Positions 52,112-62,061 of a stretch of DNA of 64,000 nt are shown here, piece after piece. This stretch comes from Chara braunii (Eukaryota > Streptophyta > Charophyceae > Charales > Characeae): NCBI GenBank assembly GCA_003427395.1, contig BFEA01000627.1, forward strand, positions 614,084 through 678,083, read 5' to 3'. The translations under genes were made by a program, and so were the position numbers. Below the pieces are notes generated by a model that was not told where the DNA came from, did no database searches, and saw only the letters and a list, made by a program, of their open reading frames with translations. Within the stretch, counting starts at the first letter, position 1; each line of letters starts with the position of its first letter.

Positions 52112-52237
52112 GGACCCTCGCTCCACTACTCACCAAATGTGCAGAATGAGAAGGAATCTTCCGCTGCTAGAACATGGAAAGATACACTGCCATATTTTTT
52201 GTCGTTTGTGCATGTGGTGAGTAGTGGAGCGAGTCCC
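52112..52237. mobile_element. Small inverted-repeat element (family B)
   Basis: Arms CCCTCGCTCCACTACTCACC (left) and, reversed from the right, GGGACTCGCTCCACTACTCA. The interior AGAACATGGAAAGATACACT and ATGTGCAGAATGAGAA recur as fragments near 6000, 20090, 20528, 21300 and 34890. About 126 bp. Confidence 0.6.
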
Positions 52238-52850
52238 CCTCTTTAGCATCCAAAGACGGATCGTTTTACAAACCTAAAGACACCAGGAAGGTTCATCTAG
52301 AACCCATTCAGGAGCGTTCGTGTGCATTTGTATGTCATCAGAAATCCCCGAATCAACCTCGATGCATCGGCGCCAATGTCGCCGAAGCACAGCTCATCAA
52401 TGAACTTCATCAGTGCTCCACACAGCTCAGGACTACGCATTACCTCGTCAGTGCGACCATCCTACAGACAATCGGCCACACTGAAACCGCGACATGGCAT
52501 CAGAGCCATTACCACCAAAAGTACCCCAGCCACCTTGTTCCATGTGCTGCAAAACAAACACATCCCTTGTGAGTACGGGTGTGATTGTGCCGCACCGTTT
52601 CACAGATTTTTCCTGAATCATGAGGAGATTGAACCACGAGAGTCTTCCCCGGACGCATTTGACAGATGGATTAGGAGTCACCTCATCGCCCAGAGTCAAC
52701 GATACCCCTAACTCACAGCAATCCCGCAATCATAGAAGGACGCAGGTTCAAACCCCAGACAAGAACGGCAGCAAGACTGAGAAACTAAGCTGTCACAGCC
52801 AGAAAGAACAACTCGACACACCCGCTCAGTCAGGGATATCCACTATATGC
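52238..52850. other. Unrecognised open frame, no gene supported
   Basis: A 129-codon plus frame (52322-52711) is open but matches no family I know. A TGGCATCAGAGCC sequence at 52494-52506 resembles a Met-tRNA primer binding site, without other retroelement evidence. Confidence 0.3.
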
Positions 52851-52868
52851 ATGTGTGTGTGTGTGTGT

Positions 52869-52919
<51 letters not shown>

Positions 52920-52922
52920 TGC

Positions 52923-52957
<35 letters not shown>
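52851..52957. repeat. (GT)n / (GTGC)n microsatellite
   Basis: GT repeats interrupted by six GTGC units near 52900-52928. Cys/Val frames across it are artefacts. Confidence 0.95.
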
Positions 52958-52959
<2 letters not shown>

Positions 52960-53287
52960 AAATTATCACCACAACTTCCTCTATTCCGCCCAGATGAGTA
53001 GATCCAAAGTCACAGCAACTTTACCTGTATTGCAGGCAATGAAGCATGCTCGAGATGAGCCCATCCACCAATGAGACAGTTTTGCTTGTGAAGTCAATAT
53101 CTATTCAGAACCTTACCTTTAAACAGGCAATGCAACACGCTCGAGATGGGCCATGCCAACGGCAAAAAGAATACGAGACGCAGTACATTTGTTAGTATGC
53201 TGCATCATTTTCTTGATTATTTTTTCATCAGCCAGCATTGGGAGGCCTCCCATGTTCTTTGTTTTTGCAGTTTCCCTCTTACTGTGC

Positions 53288-53289
<2 letters not shown>

Positions 53290-53368
<79 letters not shown>

Positions 53369-53371
53369 NGT

Positions 53372-53458
<87 letters not shown>
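53290..53458. repeat. (GT)n(GA)n microsatellite, duplicated around one N
   Basis: The order is (GT)n, (GA)n, N at 53369, (GT)n, (GA)n. The repeated order with a single N between suggests two overlapping contig ends joined without merging, so the true array may be about half this length. Confidence 0.85.
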
Positions 53459-53460
<2 letters not shown>

Positions 53461-54204
53461 GTCATGTTTGCTATACGCAACTTCACAAAGAAAAAGCATG
53501 CCTGTGCCAATTGAGTTACTACCCGGGCGGCCCAGGATGCCTTAGATTGGCCCGGGTGGCCCGGCCAGGCCAGGTCCAGCAAAGTCCCGGTCAAGGTCCC
53601 AGCCTGTCAAAACGAAGGAAGGAAAACAAACGAACGAACGAACGAACCACCGACTGAACGAACAAACGAACAAACAAAAGAACAAACAAACAAACAAACC
53701 AAACAAACAACTAAGTACCAAAAAAGGTCCAAATGTTGTAGGATTGTTTGGGTTATTATAACCTTCTTTTAGCAGATGGTTTGCCCATCCTTACGCGCAT
53801 TCCATCAAAGTAGCACCACCATACTCAACTAAGTGCAAGGTCTGAACCCTGAGTCTTCCGCAAAGGGCCAGCTCCAAACAACATACAGAAGGGGGTTGAG
53901 TCTGTCTCTCTTTGTCTTTTGCATGTTGTATGTTTGTGTGCATTTAAAAAATTGTTGCGCGAAGTTCATGCACTCCATCCTCTTTCTTTTCCTTTTTCTC
54001 TTTTTCGCGCAACTCCTCAAGCTGCCTAGCGTCGTGTTCGTGTTCGGAGGCGTACCCGAACATTTTCCCCCGAACGAGAACGAGCGCCCAAAACCCTCCT
54101 CCAAACGCGAACATGAAAATATATTTTAAAAAAAAAAAAGGCTCCAAAAAATCTGAAAAAACTATATGTCGTGTAAAACAACAATACAAGCAACTTTTGC
54201 CTTG
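53459..54204. other. No gene recognised; (GAAC)n/(CAAA)n region
   Basis: 53520-53580 contains GGGCGGCCC and GGCCCGGGTGGCCCGGCC, relatives of the GC box of repeat F. 53620-53710 is a degenerate GAAC/AAAC tetranucleotide repeat. No gene. Confidence 0.5.
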
Positions 54205-54900
54205 GGCCCATCTCCCACTTGCACCGTTGAACTACGGTAGTTCAACGTTGAGTTTTCTATCAGGTGTGGCATGGCACGGCCTCTGAGATGCATCATCTCA
54301 TCTCCCTGACTTCCATCCAACGTTTTGTATATGGAAAATTTGGAAATATAATTTCGTCTTCTTTTGCTTTAGTCTTCAGCAAAAAGAAAAAAGTTTTGAT
54401 TCCCGAATACAACGCCCCCCTACCCTAGCCCATTTCCCGTTGAGCCGTCAGTCATTACCTCCTCCTGGGAGGACACTCTGGCAGACAAGGAGTGCACTCT
54501 GATAGACATGGGAGGACAATCTCACAGAGGTGGGAGGACACTTCGACAGACTTGAAAGGCACTGGTTTCTTTTATTCGGGTGGTCAATGCACATCGCCAG
54601 GAAGACCGTCCACGTTCATTCCACACCGTAGTGAGGTCCTGTATCCTTCTTCGAGCAGTGCACAGGTAGTTCCGTATAAGAAGATTCGTTTTCTCCTTTT
54701 CATTTTCTAAAAAATATGGACAAAAGCAGACTGCCCCACTTTCTTTCTCCACTTTACATTTGAGAAAATATGGAAAAAAAACTTTCAGCAGCACTTTATT
54801 CTCGTTTTTTGCACTTTTTATTTTGAATTTTCAATTTGCAATTACTGAGTCACACCGTTGGGCTAGCTCAACTCGACGGTGTGTAAGTGGGACACGGACC
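54205..54900. mobile_element. Element C copy 2 (intact)
   Basis: 696 bp. Left end GGCCCATCTCCCACTTGCAC and right end reversed GGTCCGTGTCCCACTTACAC are inverted repeats. TTG flanks both sides (54202-54204 and 54901-54903), a 3-bp duplication as in element H. The interior matches copy 1 without the hairpin D insertion. No transposase. Confidence 0.7.
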
Positions 54901-55911
54901 TTGGATATGTTCACCCGAACACGTTCGCGAGCTGTTCGCACGAATGCACAAACATGTTTGTGAGCTGTTCTTGTGAACGCACGAATGCGTATGTGCAAAC
55001 GCAGAGGGGCGTGAACACATTGGCCGTGCTACGCAGTCCTCAAGTTTGACCTTGTCGACAAACCAGAAGTCGGCACGTTAACTTTCAACTCTCCACTTCC
55101 ATGCAAAAAACAAGTGGGTACATCACAATTCAAAAACCAATCCACTGTTGGCGATATATCGTCACAATACGAAAGATGCTAGTTGTGACAGGTGTGAGCG
55201 AGTCCAACGCAAACGTGCGGGCATGTTATTGAAATTCAGCCTACTCAAGCAACCAGCTCTGAAACCGACCACCCACCCTCCCAGCAATGGCTCTCACCTC
55301 CCTGCGGCAGAGGTAGCTTGAGTGGCAACCATCACTGTTACACGCTTACAGCTACTAACACCAACAAGCGGTTAACAGGGCGCCCACCTTTTCAGGCCCA
55401 GGGTAAAAAACAAAAACACCGAAAAGTGCATTTGGGTTCGTTTTTTTTTAACAGCTGCTTTTTTTTTTCTTTTTTTTTTTTTTGCCTTTTTTTTAGGGGG
55501 GGGGTCAAGGTCTGCGTGTGCCAAGTTTGGTGTTTCTTGGGGTCTTGGGGATGGCTGTTTTGGCCAGCCCTGAAAATCCTGAAAGTCCTGAAAAATGCTG
55601 AAAAGTTGAAAACTGAAAAGAGCAAATTTTTCATGAATACACACTTTTGCCTTGGGGTTTAAGGCCCCTTTTCTAATCCTTTTTGTTTTACTTTTTTTTT
55701 TTTTTTTTTTTTTGAGTACCTACCACTAAAGTAGCGCGTACTTTGTATTCACAGCGAGCGATGCCTCTGAACCCCACTGTCCCTTCTCATGTACTGTTTC
55801 TTGGTCGTTCCATACGTTGTTTATGTCCATTGTCCATTTTTCATTTACCAAATTACCGATTGCTTATCCTGCACGTCGCATGCTATTCAACCATCAAATG
55901 AACACAAAGTG

Positions 55912-55949
<38 letters not shown>

Positions 55950-56560
55950 CCTTGTTCAAGATTTTCCCTTGACTTCCTTAACTATTACCAAAAAAAAAAC
56001 ATTTCACCAGGTACGACTCCGGTGCCAGAGAATTCCGCCCCCTCCCAACCAGGTCATTCACAGCTTCCTCATGTGCTGTGGCCCTTCTGCCTTCATTTTC
56101 CAAGAGCTGGAGCAGCAAGACGGTTCCGCCGACATCGTTGAAGGATAAGAATGCTGCCGACTGAGCGAGGGATTATTGCTTATGTTAGCCACATGATTCG
56201 TCTATAGTCCCACCATCGTATCGGGCCCATGAACTTCCATCGTATAGTCCCATAGCACGGTTCCATTCCATAGTTCTATAACATACTTCTGTTCCCGTCT
56301 CTTTCCCTCTCCAGCCATCCCCAGTCCCCACACTCAGTGCATTGAATCTGGCTCCCACTACAGCATTAAGCCAGCCACCGCTACTTCAAAAGGACCTCCC
56401 TTCTTTCTTCCAAAGCGATCCCTTCTTCTGTCTCCTGAAGCGACAACACTCCGCTTGGAATTTCCCCTTCTCGTACTCCTGGAAACCGGTTTGGTACCAG
56501 ACCTTATCAAAGCTCGGCAAGCAGGTACGGAGGTCCAGGTGGTTTACTTACAGTACACTA
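54901..56560. other. No gene recognised; T and A homopolymers
   Basis: 54906-54990 has a short tandem duplication (GTTCGCGAGCTGTTCGCACG and TGTTTGTGAGCTGTTCTTGT). T-rich 55440-55495 and 55690-55713; A run 55911-55948. Otherwise anonymous. Confidence 0.45.
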
Positions 56561-56683
56561 ACTACCGTCTTCGGCCGAATGGAACGCCCGGTCATTACAG
56601 TACAGCTTCTGTGTCACGACCGAAAATCGTGACAAACACGTGGCTATAATGACCGGGCGTTCGATTCGGGTGAAGACGGTAGT
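56561..56683. mobile_element. Hairpin element D copy 4 (best-preserved)
   Basis: 123 bp forming an almost perfect hairpin: ACTACCGTCTTCGGCCGAAT ... GCCCGGTCATTA against TAATGACCGGGC ... GAAGACGGTAGT. The loop region itself holds a second small hairpin, TGTCACGA-CCGAAAA-TCGTGACA. Confidence 0.8.
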
Positions 56684-57246
56684 CCTATTCTTTGCACTTG
56701 GAAGGACGTGTAGCAGAACAACAACAGGCAAAAGCTGCTATGGCCACCACAGCAGTTCTGCTCAGAATCAAGGACTTCAGCATTTTGACGTGCAGAGCGG
56801 CATTTTGTGTTTTCGCATGAGCGCTGTTAGGCTGTATACGTATTCTACTGCTTTTCTGTCTGTCACAGAAGCTGCGCATTCTGACGCCACGAGGAAAGAT
56901 TATACATATGAATAACTTAGTTGTATGCTCATCCTTGTTGGGGAGGGGGGCGGGGGATAGGGAGGGGAGGAAGACGGCAGTTCGAATACTGAAAGCACTC
57001 AGCTCTCATCTGTCTGCACCCTGGTCACCACATCACATCATTGCCTGTTTCCATTTTCTCCTTTTTCTTTCGGCATTCGTTACCTTGCTCGTAAAGCTCT
57101 GCTGGACAGGTTTCGAACTTTCGACTGCTTGCTTGAGGGATGAAGTTCGACTCAGTCAGAAAAGTGACCGTATGTATGATATAACAGTTTAGTAGTTCAA
57201 ATAATAATAATAGTAATAATTAAACCACTTAAAAAATAATAATAAT
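56684..57246. other. No gene recognised
   Basis: Anonymous sequence; (AAT)n-like stretch at 57200-57246 leads into the inverted units. Confidence 0.4.
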
Positions 57247-57487
57247 ACAGCCCCTCGTTTGTTGTCCTCTTCTCCCTCTCTGCCTACGGTTTACCGGGCA
57301 GTTCTATTTGTGACGATATATATCGTCACAAATAGAACTGCCCGTCACAAATAGAACTGCCCGGTAAACCGTAGGCAGAGAGGGAGAAGAGGACAACAAA
57401 CGAGGGGCTGTTATATATCGTCACAAACAGAACTGCCCGGTAAACCGTAGGCAGAGAGAGAGAAGAGGACAACAAACGAGGGGCTGT
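57247..57487. repeat. Three copies of unit U, one direct and two inverted
   Basis: 57249-57310 equals 28072-28133 exactly. Two minus-strand copies follow, ending at 57411 and 57487. Between units are TGACGATATATATCGTCA-type palindromes. The hammerhead core itself is absent here. The last unit is followed by (AT)n, as at 28 kb. Confidence 0.9.
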
Positions 57488-57593
57488 GACGAACTGTTAT
57501 ATATATATATATTTTAACAAGGCACAATGCTAACCACTCGACTCTTGCAACTCCACCACTCAACACTCGCAAACAGCCAACGAAAAGATTGGG

Positions 57594-57626
<33 letters not shown>

Positions 57627-57887
57627 GCTCCCCTTCAATGTGGATGACCAGAATGAGTGCTACACCCTACATAGACAGCATAAACCTCCCGAAAAAGACT
57701 TAGCATTTGATTTGTGCATTGTCAGCACACACTTGGATTCCACTTCGCTGCATATAGCCATCACAATCATCCCCTTTTCATCTCGTTCTTCCTCCTCGTC
57801 CTTTTTTCGTCCTCTTCCTCTTGTTTTCAGTTGCCAGTCCGATTGACAAGGTCCTCTCCTGCTTTTCCACCACCACCTCTCCTCCTC
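57488..57887. other. No gene recognised
   Basis: Poly(A) run 57594-57620, then mixed and pyrimidine-rich sequence. Confidence 0.4.
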
Positions 57888-58109
57888 CTCCTCCTCCTCT
57901 TCCTCCTCCTCCGCCTCATGATTGCTCAGCCCTCAAACATGCTCCTCCTAAGAGCAGGACAAACGAATCACCTGGACGGCTGTCTCTTATACACATCTAG
58001 ATGTGTATAAGAGACAGCTCCTCCTCCTCTTCCTCCTCCTCCGCCTCATGATTGCTCAGCCCTCAAACATGCTCCTCCTAAGAGCAGGACAAACGAATCA
58101 CCTGGACGG
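57888..58109. other. Nextera mate-pair junction adapter flanked by a 92-bp duplication (artefact)
   Basis: 57980-57998 reads CTGTCTCTTATACACATCT and 57999-58017 reads AGATGTGTATAAGAGACAG, the two inverted Tn5 mosaic ends of the Nextera mate-pair junction adapter. 57888-57979 and 58018-58109 are identical 92-bp copies of genomic sequence on either side. The adapter and one copy were introduced by library preparation and assembly. Confidence 0.97.
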
Positions 58110-58969
58110 TGTTTGACAGCTGACGCCTCCCCCTCTCTCTTCCTGCTCCTCTTCCCCTCCTCATTCTCCCATCCTTATTCCTCCTCCCTCCATCCCCCGT
58201 TCTCCTCCTCCATCTGCGAGGACCTTCACCGAATGCAGCAGCAGATTGCACACATGAAACTTGTACTCAGGAAAAACGTTTACAAAACACAACTGACCGC
58301 CAATTTGCCTGCTCGATGGCAGCGAGCCAGTCAACCGCGCTTCTCGGCCACCCAAGGCATTCTTTTGCCTGGCTTCCAGGACTCTCTAGCCAAGGGACAC
58401 GTCACTGCTGAGCGCAATTGGACCCTTTGCATTCTGTTCCTCCGCATTCATAGAGGTTTTGAATTGCCATTAACAACAAAAAAAAAAAAAAACAAAAAAA
58501 AAAACGATCTTGCCCGTTACATCTTGGAATGACCGAAGGGTAGAAAAAGCAAGCACAACTGTCCACAGAACGATTCTTCAATGAAAGTCATCCGTACTCA
58601 GACAGACTGACAGTTGAGCTGCTTAGATTGTCAAGCATACCGAGAGAAACTCGCTCGATTTGCAAATTTTGTTTTTCGCGCAGACTGTGTTCGTTGAGCC
58701 TTTTCCCAAAATCGTTTTTCTTTTTTTCTTTTTTTCTTTTTTTTTTGCCTTTTCCAAATTCTAACACGCTTGGAAACATTCCATTCGTCGGAGCAGAAAT
58801 GTGTTCGAATCGTTCTGATATCTGATACACTCTGGAACACTGTGTTACCAGACCTGATACAATCTGGAAGACTGTGTTACCAGACTGGCGGCGCGGGTTG
58901 CCCCAGATTGACCCGGCCGGACAACAGTTTTCTGGGATGCCCAATTTCGTGAAAATAGTAAAAAATGCT
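58110..58969. other. No gene recognised
   Basis: Pyrimidine-rich to 58220, then mixed; short duplication CTGTGTTACCAGAC at 58840 and 58873. The 139-codon frame (58113-58532) shows no domain. Confidence 0.4.
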
Positions 58970-59134
58970 AGGCTACCAGAGTGGCCCGGGGTCACTTACC
59001 CGGCCGGGCCAAAAACATTAAAAAAAAAAGAAAAAAACATTAATTTTTAATTTTATTTTTTATTTTGAATTCGGTGAAGAATTTCGATGTGACCCTGAGG
59101 CAAAAGTTGTTCAGTTCATTTTTCTGCATAACAT
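58970..59134. repeat. Repeat F copy 2 (without the insert)
   Basis: 58970-59010 and 59068-59134 match the two halves of the locus at 27590-28257. Only 57 bp of A/T-rich sequence lies between, so this copy shows the state without the rps12-hammerhead segment. Confidence 0.7.
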
Positions 59135-59678
59135 AGTTTTTTTTTGGATTTTAAGCTTGACAAAAAGGAGAAGAGGGGAAAGGGAAGGGTACGAAGAGAA
59201 CTGTGCAAAACTATCTGTCAGCTATGACGATTGCCATCCTCCACAAGTATCATTTTTTTTATTATTCTGATAATTTTGTCCATTTCCTGTGGACAGAGGT
59301 TTAGCTTGTTTGCTTTCCGCTTGCTCGCAGTTGCTGCATGGTTCTCTCAAAAGTAGACTCGATCTCGCAGCCAGCGGCCAGCGGCGCCACGCTTCTTTTT
59401 TTCCTGGCCACGCCACTCACCGGATCGAGCTCAATGCTACTGCCACAGAACTACTTCTTACACGCATCTTATGTTTTGATGAATCCATTCAGATTTCTCA
59501 CACTCTTAAAGAATTAGCCTTAAAAAAAAAAAAAAAAAAATCAGCCAATATTTTAAAAGAGTTGAAAAAAAAATCAATGGCCAACTCGCTAACGTTTGAC
59601 AGACAAAAAGAATATGGCAAATGCTGATGGACTGATGGCATCCTGATGACTACAATAATGTCCACTACCTAACCCCTT
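59135..59678. other. No gene recognised
   Basis: Anonymous; A run at 59522-59540. Confidence 0.4.
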
Positions 59679-59795
59679 CAGCTGGTGCTGCTCCCCACCA
59701 GTAGAATGGATGGAGCCATCTACAATCGAGAGCCGATTATCGGAGGAGCCTGCTCCTAACACCTCCGCTAATAACAGGTCTCTCCCCGATGTTTT
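59679..59795 (+). mobile_element. SINE-E copy 5 (diverged, no poly(A))
   Basis: GCTGGTGCTGCTCCCCACCA then GTAGAATGGATGGAGCCATC, followed by an internal stem (ATTATCGGAGG against CCTCCGCTAAT). The A tail is not preserved. Confidence 0.55.
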
Positions 59796-60030
59796 CCACC
59801 CCCCCTTCCGCTAATAAAAGAAGAGAGAGAAGAAAAAGAGGAAAAAGGAAAAAAAAAATTGTGTTTACGTAAAAGACTGCCAACGCGTGTTGACCACAAA
59901 GTAGTGAAAAACGTTTTCTTGCCCAGAAAAACGTTTTCTTGCCCAGAAAAACGTTTTCTCTCGCCTTTTTCCTGCTCACTCTTGTCACCGCCTGTCTAGC
60001 TCTATCTCTTGCCATCATCTATCTGTTTAT

Positions 60031-60066
<36 letters not shown>

Positions 60067-60115
60067 TCATTGCCTATATACCGTCACACCGCGTATCGGA
60101 GCGCAAAGGCGTAAC

Positions 60116-60158
<43 letters not shown>

Positions 60159-61262
60159 AAAGAAGTAAGGAAGGAAAGCTCCGCCTGTTCATCACCTCTT
60201 ACGTACAAGGCCGGCCACGTGGATGATGGTTATATCTATATTCTTGGCATCGCCCAATCTACATCAATTTCTTGTCATCCATTGCCTATTTACCTCTTGT
60301 ATTCATCCTTTTCTCCGTGACAATGCAACCCCTGCTCCATCTGAGGAGAGGCTTCGCGGCCGAAAGCATACCCCATCCACAGGTTTAGACAATCGAGGGC
60401 GTGGTGACCATGTGAATCTGTGTCACGCCTCCCATGGTGCAGCCGCATCTCCACATGGTCTTCGCGATCTAAGCTGGGGAAATCAGAAATAGACCAAAAA
60501 AAAAAAGGGTTTGGGAATAGCCTCGCAGAGAAACTCTTTTGTCATGGGCATATCAATTACCCCCCTCCCAGAGCAACTACGTATTTTGTCAAGGGCATCA
60601 ATTACCCCCACATTCACCTTACTCGATCTATCTACTGTAGGCATACTGTAGGCAACTACAGACCGTACATTTTCGGTCACATCCACTCCGGGATCCAAGG
60701 GAAGTTGTTCCTTCAGGCTCAAGTCAAAAAATGACCTTACCGTCATGCTGGATGCCGAACGCTGAGGACGATTCCACGACGACAATGATTGCGTGCGGGG
60801 CAATCCACCACCATAAAAGCAACCAAAGCCCGCTGGAGCTCGGCCGCACTGCCATTGCTTTCCGCGCAATCATCATCAGCCACGTGAACGAACCAAGTCA
60901 GCAACTATCACCATCCACGTAGGATGATGAGCCACGCGGCCCCCATTCGCCGGGGCGGTGCAGGGAAGTCCTGCCATTGTCTCCATACAAACTCCTCGCT
61001 AGCCATCACTCCGTTTTGTTGCATCCAGCTTTGGAATTGCATAGAGATTTATATCCACCCACCAAGCCCACGCCAACGCAGGATTATCTTGACAGACAAG
61101 GGTAGCAAAATGCGCGAGGAGAAGAGGATTCGTAAGCATCGTGACCCTGTAGTCCCCCGAAGAGCAGAGCATCTTCGCGCTAAGCTAAGGCCCCTCTCAG
61201 ACAAGTATTTGAATGCCACTCTCCCTCTCCCTCTCCCTCCGCAATTGACCGAACAATCGGTG

Positions 61263-61314
<52 letters not shown>

Positions 61315-62061
61315 CCGAAAAAGCATAATCTGCACTTAGGACGAAATGCAGACTTAGGCGCTAACGAGTAAAGCTGAGCATCGTTTTCGGCCCCTCTCCT
61401 ACTCCACTCATACAGAGCCACAAATCTTTTACCTTCCCATCAAAGCATCTGGAACGTATGTACAGATATCTGAGCCTCTTTCGATTTCCTATGTGCCCGC
61501 GCTTATGGCAAAAAATGGCAAAAAATGGACAAGCAACCAGCACCTCCACCGCCGGTCAATTACTGTCAAACATGTCAAAGCGTCCTCCCCCGAAAGAAGC
61601 AGCCAACTCTTTGCAGACAAAATAGAAAACATCATACAGCCACGATTGGGCTGTGATAGCCAATTCGTTTGGACGTGCACCGTCTCTCAGGAGGTTGCAA
61701 CGCTCGGCCCATACAGGTCCTGCTGAATTCCAACACACTAGCTCGGCCCATGAGGTAGTGTGACGTCCTTGAGAGCTGTACAACACCCTGCATACGGTAC
61801 AACCTCCCGTGACATACAGCAGTACTCACTCCAGAAATTATTAATCCACAGTGCGATCATAACCACGACAACATCAGCACAACACAAACATGCGCCCGAG
61901 GTCATCGGCATCCTCTCTACATCGTAAAAGGGGTGGTCGCTCAATGCGCGCACCTGCGTGTTTTCTCTCTTATCGCGACGAGTCCTGAAGCGCGCCAAAG
62001 AGCGGTGATAGCTATGACAACAGCACAAGCATGCTCCCCCACTCGAGGACCTGGCCTGACC
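59796..62061. other. No gene recognised; microsatellites
   Basis: (ATCT)n at 60016-60066, poly(A) of about 40 at 60116-60156, (AG)n at 61265-61310. An ACGTTTTCTTGCCCAGAAAA phrase is repeated tandemly at about 59908-59950. This is the 3' side of the reductase gene; I see no other coding sequence. Confidence 0.45.

Noticed and set aside
52494-52506. Primer binding site of a third retroelement
   Set aside because: TGGCATCAGAGCC differs from the consensus and there is no LTR end or gag nearby.
52847-53545. Cys-Val and Arg-Glu repeat proteins
   Set aside because: They translate GT and GA microsatellites.
57310-57330. Palindrome as a transcription terminator or protein site
   Set aside because: It is the junction between inverted U units and is explained by their arrangement.
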